Shown: in pieces, positions 1 to 5,660 of the stretch | How the letters are laid out: each line of letters starts with the position of its first letter | Numbering within the stretch: position 1 is the first letter of the stretch | From: an uncultured bacterium | GTDB taxonomy: Bacteria; Actinomycetota; Coriobacteriia; Coriobacteriales; Coriobacteriaceae | DNA length: 12,941 bases | Direction of reading: 5' to 3' | NCBI GenBank assembly: GCA_905215445.1 | Contig: CAJMPZ010000059.1 | Coordinates: 1-12,941 of the forward strand | Notes under the pieces: model-generated | Database searches by the model: none | What the model saw: the letters and a program-made list of their open reading frames with translations, nothing else | What the model was told of the DNA's origin: nothing | Made by a program: the position numbers and the translations under genes

Positions 1-683
1 TGGCCGTGTCGCTTTCCGGCCCCGTCGCGCTCGACCGCAAGCCGGTCTATCCGATTCGCAATTACGGCTCTGCCATGGCGCCGTTCTACACGATTCTGTC
101 GCTCTGGGTCGGCTCGATCGTACTGGCGGCCATGATGAAGGTCTCGGTCGACGACGAGCTCATCAACGAGCTCATCCCCGTACGCCTGCACGAGATCTAT
201 CTGGGCCGTTACCTGTTCTTTGGCGGTTTGGCCCTGCTGCAGGCAACGCTCGTGTGCGCGGGCGACATTCTGTTCTTTGGCATTCAGTGCGACAACCCGC
301 TGCAGTTTGTGCTGGCGGGCTGGGTCGCGAGTCTCGTGTTCTCCAATATCGTCTACACGCTTACGGTTTCGTTTGGCGATATCGGCAAGGCGCTCGCTGT
401 CGTGCTGTTGGTCATGCAGGTCGGCGGTTCGGGCGGCACGTTCCCCATCGAGATGACCGGCCCCGTGTTCCAGGCGATCTATCCGTTCCTGCCGTTTACT
501 CACGGCATCAACGCCATGCATGCCGCCATGGCTGGCGCCTACCATATGGAGTACTGGGCTGAGCTGGGTATTCTGGCGAGCTATCTGATTCCGTCGCTGG
601 CCCTGGGCGTCGTCTTCCGCCGTCCGGTCATCAAAGCCAACAACTGGATCATCGAAAGGCTGGAGTCGACAAAGCTAATTTAG
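1..683 (+). CDS. YhgE/Pip-family membrane protein, C-terminal part (5' end outside window)
   Basis: The reading frame is open to the left edge, so this is the C-terminal portion (about 227 codons) of a longer protein. It shows hydrophobic segments around APFYTILSLWVGSIVLAAMM, YLFFGGLALLQATLVCAGDI, LAGWVASLVFSNIVYTLTV and KALAVVLLVMQVGGSGGTFP, and a last one at ELGILASYLIPSLALGVVF. The stretch GGSGGTFPIEM followed by YPFLPFTHGINAMHAAMAG is characteristic of the C-terminal, ABC-2-permease-like half of YhgE/Pip proteins. Members usually have a large extracellular region between an N-terminal helix and this membrane block, and are linked to ESX/type VII-like secretion, phage infection or export; the exact role is unsettled. 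An internal GTG at 6 has no supporting context and is not a start. The gene ends in TAG, 94 nt before a strong terminator. Confidence 0.85.
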   Translation, partial: AVSLSGPVALDRKPVYPIRNYGSAMAPFYTILSLWVGSIVLAAMMKVSVDDELINELIPVRLHEIYLGRYLFFGGLALLQATLVCAGDILFFGIQCDNPLQFVLAGWVASLVFSNIVYTLTVSFGDIGKALAVVLLVMQVGGSGGTFPIEMTGPVFQAIYPFLPFTHGINAMHAAMAGAYHMEYWAELGILASYLIPSLALGVVFRRPVIKANNWIIERLESTKLI

Positions 684-777
684 TGCGGCAATGTGGCGTT
701 GACGGAACATCGAGGCCTTCCGGCTCGACGCTTTAGTTGAGTGAATTGCATGGGCTGCTTGATTATTGCTACAGTAG

Positions 778-816
778 CGGGGCGTGCCGGGGGTCCGGTG
801 CGCCCCGTTTTTATTT
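778..816 (+). terminator. Rho-independent terminator after the YhgE-like gene
   Basis: A 13-bp stem (778-790 with 795-807, two G-U wobbles) closes a GGGT loop and is followed by GTTTTTATTT. It lies 94 nt past the stop of the YhgE-like gene and 68 nt before the DMT transporter start, so it separates the two transcripts. Confidence 0.85.
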
Positions 817-883
817 GACCATGAGGCGGCACGCAGCCATACGCGTGCGGACACCACGCCCAGATTGAGTGTGAGGATGTTTC

Positions 884-1867
884 ATGGCCCAATACGCTGC
901 CAACGAAATCGAAAACATGCCCGATAGCCCTGTGGCCCGTGAGGATTTGGGCGCGGGCGGTATTCCCAGGGGCGCCGGCGCACGCTCCCCGCTGTTCTGG
1001 AAAGTTTTGCTACTTTCGGTGGCGGTCATCTGGGGCTACTCCTTTACCACTATGAAGGATGCACTCGGCACCATTCCGGTGTTCGAGCTGCTCTATGTAC
1101 GCTTTCTGCCTGCAGCGTTGGTCATGTTTGCCGTCTTCCACAAGCGCATCACTGCACATTTCAACGCTCGCAATCTGATCGTTGGCCTGAGTATGGGCGT
1201 GCTCATGTGGGCGGCCTATGCGTTGCAGACGGTCGGTCTGGCATATACTACGGCGGGCAAGAATGCTTTTTTGACGGGCACGTATTGCATCCTCGTGCCG
1301 TTCGCGAGCTATTTTCTGAGCGGAGAAAAACTCACCCGCTATAACCTGGGCGCGGCACTGCTGTGCTTGGCGGGCATTGGCTTGGTGGCGCTCGATAGCG
1401 TCGAGTTCAACATCGGTGACGTCATTACGCTGGCAGGCGCGGTCTTCTTCGCCATCCAGATGGCGGTGACCGCCAAGTACGGTCGCAAAATGGACATCAA
1501 CGTTATCACGTTTTGGATGTTTGTGGGCAACGGCGTGCTGAGCCTGGTTTCGTCGCTGTTATTCGAGACCCAGGCGCCTCTGTCCGTGTGGACGCCGAAC
1601 TTTATCGGTGTGATGGCGTTTCTCTCGGTGGGCTGCACATGCGTGGCTCTGCTCATCCAAAACGTCGGCCTGGCGCATGTCCCGGCTTCGACGGGCTCAC
1701 TGCTCCTTTCGATGGAGTCGCCTTCGGGCGTGTTGTTTTCGGTGCTGCTGATGGGGGAGGCGCTCACCTCGCGCCTGCTCGCCGGCTTCGTGCTTATCTT
1801 CCTGTCGATTATCTTGAGTGAGACTCACTTCGATTTTTTGCGCAAAAAGTCGCGCCCGCAATTGTGA
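884..1867 (+). CDS. EamA-domain DMT-superfamily transporter
   Basis: A 327-residue integral membrane protein with about ten hydrophobic helices, arranged as two EamA repeats (roughly residues 40-170 and 180-310). The first helix reads VLLLSVAVIWGYSFTTMKDAL, the W-G-x-x-F/T-x-x-K/D pattern typical of EamA helix 1. The segment AYALQTVGLAYTTAGKNAFL and the second-half segment CTCVALLIQNVGLAHVPAS are the paired signature regions. The ATG at 884 has a GAGGA Shine-Dalgarno at 873-877, six bases upstream. Family members export or import small metabolites such as amino acids; the substrate cannot be read from sequence. The N-terminal 35 residues are a hydrophilic, cytoplasmic-looking tail. It sits alone between two terminators, so it is probably monocistronic. 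Confidence 0.92.
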   Translation: MAQYAANEIENMPDSPVAREDLGAGGIPRGAGARSPLFWKVLLLSVAVIWGYSFTTMKDALGTIPVFELLYVRFLPAALVMFAVFHKRITAHFNARNLIVGLSMGVLMWAAYALQTVGLAYTTAGKNAFLTGTYCILVPFASYFLSGEKLTRYNLGAALLCLAGIGLVALDSVEFNIGDVITLAGAVFFAIQMAVTAKYGRKMDINVITFWMFVGNGVLSLVSSLLFETQAPLSVWTPNFIGVMAFLSVGCTCVALLIQNVGLAHVPASTGSLLLSMESPSGVLFSVLLMGEALTSRLLAGFVLIFLSIILSETHFDFLRKKSRPQL

Positions 1868-1879
1868 ACAACTTGTTGC

Positions 1880-1907
1880 GCCGCCCTCCCGGGGCGGCAT
1901 TTTTTAT
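1880..1907 (+). terminator. Rho-independent terminator after the DMT transporter
   Basis: GCCGCCC (1880-1886) pairs with GGGCGGC (1892-1898) around a five-base loop, followed by ATTTTTTAT. It begins 12 nt after the TGA of the transporter gene. Confidence 0.9.
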
Positions 1908-1931
1908 GCGTCGCCCTTAAAGTTGTACCTT

Positions 1932-1953
1932 GCACTTTACGTTATCAAAGTGC
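1932..1953. promoter_or_regulatory. Operator-like inverted repeat upstream of the M20 gene
   Basis: GCACTTT (1932-1938) and AAAGTGC (1947-1953) form a perfect 7-bp inverted repeat with an 8-bp spacer (ACGTTATC), 30 bases before the M20 start codon. The geometry suits a dimeric repressor or activator. No convincing -35/-10 pair was found around it, so the function is inferred from symmetry and position only. Confidence 0.3.
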
Positions 1954-1983
1954 TTGCTGCAAAAACGTTACTGGAGGGCATCT

Positions 1984-3285
1984 ATGGCACCAGCTTTGTC
2001 CGATTTTCAACCGCAACCAGCGCCCAAGGCTACCGCAGCGGCGCAGGCCGCTATCGGTGACGGTCTTGTTGCAGAAGCTCAGACTTTTGCAGACGAGCTT
2101 GCTGTGTGGCGACACGATCTACACCAGATGCCCGAGCTGGGTAACAACCTTCCGCAGACGTCCGCCTTTATCCAGGCGCGTCTGGACGAGATGGATATTC
2201 CCTATGCCGTGCTTGTTGACGGCTCCTGTGTCGTTGGCCTTATCGGTGCCGGCGCGGCAGCTGCTGCTCGGGGTAACGGTACGTGCACGGACAAGCAGGC
2301 CGGTACGGTCATCATGCTCCGCGGCGACATGGATGCCCTTCCCGTTGCCGAGGAATCCGGCGAGCCCTTTGCATCCACCAATGGCTGCATGCATGCTTGC
2401 GGTCACGATATGCACGCGACGGCGCTGCTTGGTGCGGCTCGTATGCTCAAGGCCCGCGAGTCCGAGCTTCTCGACGCCAACGCCACGGTTAAGTTGCTGT
2501 TCCAGCCGGGCGAGGAAACCTTTGAGGGTGCCCGTGCTGCCATCGTCGACGGTTTGCTGCAGAACCCACGCCCCCAGGCCGCCTTTGCCATGCATGTCAA
2601 TAGCCAGTCGCCGCTTGACCTGGTGCTCTACGGCAGCCCGGCGCTCTCGGGCGTGTACGGTTTTCGCATCACGCTTCAGGGCAAGGGCGGCCATGGCTCG
2701 AGCCCCGAGATCTGCATCGACCCCATCACGGCCGGCGTCCATGTGCATCTGGCGCTTCAGGAGCTCATCTCCCGCGAGGTGCCGGCGGCCAAGGAGGTCG
2801 CGCTTACCGTTGGCAAGTTCGCCGGCGGTCAGGCCGCAAATGTCATCCCCGACACTTGTGTGCTCGAGGGAACGCTGCGTGGCTTCGACGTCAAGCTCAT
2901 GGAGCGCCTCAAGACCCGCATCGCGGAGGTCGTCAAAGGCGTTGCCACGACCTATCGTACGCCGGCGACTATCGAGACGCTCTCGGATGTTCCGCCGCTG
3001 GTACTCGATGACAATATGACCCAGGCTTCACTTGGCTATGTGGGTGCGACACTGCCCAAGGCCACCTTCCTGCCGCTGTTCCACGCCATGGCGAGTGAGG
3101 ACTTCGCGTTGATCTCGAGTGAGATCCCGAGTGCGTACTTTACCGTGGGCGCTGCCGTGACTGATACGGACGAGCATTTTGCTCAGCATCATCCCAAGGC
3201 ACGTTTTAGCGATGCCGAGCTTCCCCTTGGCGCCGCGGCTTATGCCGCCGTTGCTTTGGGCTACATCGCTGACCACAAGGAGTAA
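1984..3285 (+). CDS. M20-family amidohydrolase/peptidase (hippurate or N-acyl-amino-acid hydrolase type)
   Basis: A 433-residue cytoplasmic metal-dependent amidohydrolase of the M20D type, which removes acyl or aminoacyl groups from N-acylated amino acids or related amides. Visible motifs: RHDLHQMPELG (43-53), LRGDMDALPVAEE (112-124), HACGHDMHA (137-145, with Cys139 and His141 as metal ligands), FQPGEE (173-178, catalytic and ligand Glu), His204, the dimerisation lid starting near GKGGHGSSPE (233-242), His367 in FHAMASEDF, and HHPKARFSD near the end. The start is ATG 1984, preceded by GGAGGG five bases upstream; an in-frame TTG at 1930 has no such site. Residues 1-28 are a non-conserved Ala/Pro/Gln-rich extension. 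Substrate specificity is not predictable. The next sequence in the same frame is a broken MFS transporter, suggesting a former hydrolase-transporter pair. Confidence 0.93.
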   Translation: MAPALSDFQPQPAPKATAAAQAAIGDGLVAEAQTFADELAVWRHDLHQMPELGNNLPQTSAFIQARLDEMDIPYAVLVDGSCVVGLIGAGAAAAARGNGTCTDKQAGTVIMLRGDMDALPVAEESGEPFASTNGCMHACGHDMHATALLGAARMLKARESELLDANATVKLLFQPGEETFEGARAAIVDGLLQNPRPQAAFAMHVNSQSPLDLVLYGSPALSGVYGFRITLQGKGGHGSSPEICIDPITAGVHVHLALQELISREVPAAKEVALTVGKFAGGQAANVIPDTCVLEGTLRGFDVKLMERLKTRIAEVVKGVATTYRTPATIETLSDVPPLVLDDNMTQASLGYVGATLPKATFLPLFHAMASEDFALISSEIPSAYFTVGAAVTDTDEHFAQHHPKARFSDAELPLGAAAYAAVALGYIADHKE

Positions 3286-3786
3286 TCCATACCCCAGCAG
3301 CATAAATGCTTCCCCGGTTGGCTCGTCGTGGCCTCCGGCTTTGTCATCAGGGCCACGGTCGTTACCGCCAAGATTTCGCTCGGCGCGATCTATGATCGCT
3401 TTGGCCTGCGCTTTGGCAACGTGCTGGGATCCGTTGCGTGCATTATCGCTTGCGTTGCCCTGTGCTTCCCCGCGACCGATCTTGGTCCCATCGTGGCTGC
3501 CGTGAGCTTTGGTGTCGGAACGTGCATGGGCACCATCACGCCTACTATTGCCGCGTCCAAGCAGTTTGGCATGGCCGACCTCGGCAAGGTCACGGGCACC
3601 ATTACCTCGCTCGAGATGGTCGGCGGCACCGTGGGCGCCATCGTTTCGGGTGTGCTGTCCGATGCCACGGGCTCTTTTGCGAGCACCTGGATTGTCTGCT
3701 TGGTGTGCTCGGTGGCTATGTTGGTGTTTCTGCTGGCGTCTGAGCCCATCGCCGCCAAGCTGCGTGCAAGCGTGGCGGGGGAGTAG
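3286..3786 (+). pseudogene. MFS transporter remnant, C-terminal part only
   Basis: The frame opens immediately after the TAA of the M20 gene, in the same phase, and reads an MFS transporter from about helix 8 to the C-terminus. It contains the MFS loop motif GAIYDRFGLRFGN, then hydrophobic helices around VLGSVACIIACVALCF, LGPIVAAVSFGVGTCMGTI, SLEMVGGTVGAIVSGVLS and WIVCLVCSVAMLVFLLAS. Full-length MFS proteins are about 400-450 residues with 12 helices; here at most about 165 codons remain. The only plausible start, GTG 3328, lacks a ribosome-binding site and would begin inside a helix. I read this as a gene whose 5' half was deleted, with the break at or next to the M20 stop codon. A functional half-transporter seems unlikely. 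The remaining codons show no frameshift or stop, so the loss may be recent. A hairpin terminator follows at 3840. Confidence 0.75.
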
Positions 3787-3839
3787 ACGTCCGTCGCTCT
3801 TTTCTGTTTGCCCCGTTCTGTTTGTGGCCGCCCTGGAAG

Positions 3840-3872
3840 CCGAATGGATGCTCGTACCATCATTCGGTTTTC
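3840..3872 (+). terminator. Hairpin terminator after the MFS remnant
   Basis: CCGAATGGATG (3840-3850) pairs with CATCATTCGG (3858-3867) with one bulged G, around the loop CTCGTAC, followed by TTTTC. This is the likely end of the M20-MFS transcript. Confidence 0.65.
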
Positions 3873-3895
3873 AAGGCGGTCACGGGCCTACGAAA

Positions 3896-3958
3896 TGATC
3901 CGTTTCCTCCGTCCCCAACAGATCACGTGATCCGAAGGGGACGGAGGAAAACGGATCA
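3896..3958. repeat. Long inverted repeat with a nested palindrome (REP-like element)
   Basis: The 21-nt left arm (3896-3916, TGATCCG...CCGTCCCC) is complementary to the 22-nt right arm (3937-3958) with a single one-base indel in a T run (TTT against AAAA). The 20-nt loop contains the perfect 12-bp palindrome GATCACGTGATC (3921-3932). The loop also repeats TGATCCG (3928-3934), the same heptamer that begins the left arm, so two segments can compete for CGGATCA at 3952-3958. It sits between the MFS terminator and hisS and has no downstream T-run. It may belong to a dispersed palindromic repeat family; only one copy is visible here. Confidence 0.7.
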
Positions 3959-3964
3959 CAAACA

Positions 3965-4024
3965 GCGGCGGCGCATCTGGCCGAACGAGTCCCCATACCC
4001 TCGTTCGGTCAGACGCGCCGCCGC
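3965..4024. repeat. 25-bp hairpin just upstream of the hisS promoter
   Basis: The arms at 3965-3989 and 4000-4024 pair over 25 positions, with one A-C mismatch and one G-U wobble, around the loop TCCCCATACC. The arms are GC-rich (GCGGCGGCGC...CCGAACGAG). The right arm ends 17 bases before the TATAAT of hisS and so covers the place where its -35 would lie. No U-tract follows, so it is not a standard terminator for + strand transcription. Confidence 0.65.
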
Positions 4025-4041
4025 GTTGCTGCTTTGTGCCG

Positions 4042-4047
4042 TATAAT
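4042..4047 (+). promoter_or_regulatory. Probable -10 box of the hisS promoter
   Basis: A perfect TATAAT at 4042-4047 lies 42 bases before the hisS ATG. At the usual 17-bp spacing the -35 region falls in the 3' arm of the preceding hairpin and has no TTGACA-like match, so activity may depend on the -10 or on an activator. No T-box leader features (no specifier stem or GGTGG-type antiterminator) are seen in the short leader. Confidence 0.5.
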
Positions 4048-4089
4048 GTCCACTATCTATGACGCGATACAAAAGAAAGGTGTTTGCCC

Positions 4090-5403
4090 ATGCAGGCACA
4101 GAAGGCGGAGGGAACCCGCGACCTTATCGGCGCCGAGATGCGCGCCTGGCAAAAGATGCAGCAGATTGCGGCCAGCGTATTCGAGCCGTTTGGCTTTAAG
4201 CCCATCGAGACGCCCGCGATCGAGCAGGTGGACGTGTTTGTCCACGGCATCGGCCAGTCGACCGACGTCGTGCGCAAGGAGATGTTCCGCGTGTTTAGCG
4301 GCGCCAACCTGGAGCGCGTCTTTACCGAAGGCACCGATACCAAGCTCAAGCCTAAGCAGCGTCTGGCCCTTCGTCCCGAGGGCACGGCCGGTGTGGTGCG
4401 CGCCGTCGTGGAGAACAACCTGGTGCTCCAGGGCTCCACGCCGTTTAAGGCTTACTACGCCGAGGCCATGTTCCGCGGCGAGCGTCCCCAGAAGGGCCGC
4501 CTGCGCCAGTTCCACCAGGTGGGCATCGAGTGGCTTGGCGCTCCCGATCCGGCGGCAGACGCCGAGTGCATCATCATGCTCATGGAGTTCTACAAGCGCC
4601 TGGGCTTCGATCTTTCCAAGCTTCGTCTGCTCATCAACTCGATGGGTGACGCCCAGTGCCGTCCGGCTTACCGCGAGCAGGTTAAGCAGTTCATCCTCGA
4701 TCACGCAGACGAGATGTGCGATGAGTGTCGCGAGCGCGCCGAGCTCAACCCGCTGCGTGCCTTCGACTGCAAGAACGACCACTGCCGCGAGATCATGGCC
4801 GAGGCTCCGCTGATGGGTGACAACCTGTGCGACGAGTGCCGCGAGCACTACGAGCAGGTCAAACGCTATCTGGATACCGCCGGTATCGAGTATGTCGAGG
4901 ATCCCACCTTGGTGCGCGGCCTGGACTACTACACCCGTACCGTCTTTGAGGTCGAGGCCCCTGGCGCCGGCGTCGGCTCCATCGGCGGCGGCGGCCGCTA
5001 CGACGGCCTGGTCGAGCTCGAGGGCGGCAAGCCTACGGCCGGCGTCGGCTTCGCCGTCGGTTTTGAGCGCGCCCTGCTGGCCCTACAGGCCTTTGGCGGC
5101 GACCTGGGTGCCGATGAGGCCCCGTGCGTCTACGTCGCCAACGCCGGCAAGGAGTTGCGCCAGAACGTCTTCGCCATTACGCAGGAGCTTCGCGCTGCAG
5201 GTATCGTGACCGAGGCCGACTACCAGGGCCGTTCGCTCAAGGCTCAGTTTAAGCAGGCCGACAAGGTGGGCGCCAAGCTCATTTTGGTCTTGGGCGGCGA
5301 CGAGCTTGCCGCCGGCAAGGTCAAGGTGCGCGACATGCAGAGCCATGACGAGGTTCTCGTCGATCTGGCCAATGTGGTCGAGGCGGTTCGCGAGCGCCTG
5401 TAG
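4090..5403 (+). CDS. hisS: Histidyl-tRNA synthetase
   Basis: Attaches histidine to tRNA-His using ATP; a cytoplasmic class II synthetase that acts as a dimer. The 437-residue length fits the bacterial family. Signatures include the N-terminal KAEGTRDLIGAEM, class II motif 2 in FRGERPQKGRLRQFHQVGIEW, the HisRS-specific LVRGLDYYTRTVFEVE and GGGGRYDGLVE boxes, and motif 3 GVGFAVGFERALLAL. A C-terminal anticodon-binding domain starts near APCVYVANAG. A cysteine-rich insertion (CDECRERAELNPLRAFDCKNDHC... and CDECREHYE) is seen in many HisRS proteins. The start is ATG 4090, with AAAGG at 4076-4080 nine bases upstream; the in-frame TTG at 4084 is too close to that site. The common aspS partner is not adjacent here. 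Confidence 0.97.
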   Translation: MQAQKAEGTRDLIGAEMRAWQKMQQIAASVFEPFGFKPIETPAIEQVDVFVHGIGQSTDVVRKEMFRVFSGANLERVFTEGTDTKLKPKQRLALRPEGTAGVVRAVVENNLVLQGSTPFKAYYAEAMFRGERPQKGRLRQFHQVGIEWLGAPDPAADAECIIMLMEFYKRLGFDLSKLRLLINSMGDAQCRPAYREQVKQFILDHADEMCDECRERAELNPLRAFDCKNDHCREIMAEAPLMGDNLCDECREHYEQVKRYLDTAGIEYVEDPTLVRGLDYYTRTVFEVEAPGAGVGSIGGGGRYDGLVELEGGKPTAGVGFAVGFERALLALQAFGGDLGADEAPCVYVANAGKELRQNVFAITQELRAAGIVTEADYQGRSLKAQFKQADKVGAKLILVLGGDELAAGKVKVRDMQSHDEVLVDLANVVEAVRERL

Positions 5404-5460
5404 CGCATCTTTTTGAGCTGCGGGCCTGCTAACGTGCCCTGCTCATGGAGAGCGATTGTT

Positions 5461-5500
5461 ACGGGGGTGTTTCGCTTTTATGCGGAATGCCCCCGTTTAC
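5461..5500 (+). terminator. Hairpin terminator after hisS
   Basis: A 15-bp stem (5461-5475 with 5482-5496, three G-U wobbles) around the loop TTTTAT, beginning ACGGGGG and ending CCCCCGT, followed by a short T run. It starts 57 nt past the hisS stop. The weak T-tract means termination may be partial. Confidence 0.65.
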
Positions 5501-5553
5501 GTATGCCGCCCACCGAGAAATACGACCATTTGGGGCAAAAACCCTTGCAATGC

Positions 5554-5616
5554 AGAAAATACTTTTGTGTGGTAAAGCGCAATCAGTGTCGAAAGTATTT
5601 CTCAAGCGCCTATAAT
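5554..5616 (+). promoter_or_regulatory. ppc promoter region with two operator-like dyads
   Basis: TATAAT at 5611-5616 is a perfect -10 box, 45 bases before the chosen ppc start. Upstream lie two similar near-palindromes 36 bp apart, GAAAATACTTTT (5555-5566) and GAAAGTATTTCT (5591-5602). AAATACTTT (5557-5565) and AAAGTATTT (5592-5600) are exact inverted complements. The proximal dyad lies just upstream of the -10 and covers part of the -35 position. The stretch is markedly more AT-rich than its surroundings. A regulator binding both dyads, possibly with looping or cooperativity, is inferred. Confidence 0.45.
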
Positions 5617-5660
5617 GAATACCGCATGTTACGTGCATAGAAGGAGGAATGGGAGGAAAC

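Noticed and set aside
684..777. Small RNA or leader between the YhgE-like gene and its terminator.
   Set aside because: TTGAGT (737-742) and GATTAT (761-766) make only a poor promoter, and the small TCGAG/CTCGA hairpin is unremarkable; nothing beyond a 3' UTR is supported.
3328..3786. An intact small membrane protein starting at GTG 3328.
   Set aside because: There is no ribosome-binding site, the start falls inside a helix, and the sequence matches only the C-terminal half of a 12-helix MFS protein.
4048..4089. T-box riboswitch controlling hisS.
   Set aside because: The leader from the TATAAT to the ATG is only about 40 nt and has no specifier stem or conserved T-box sequence.
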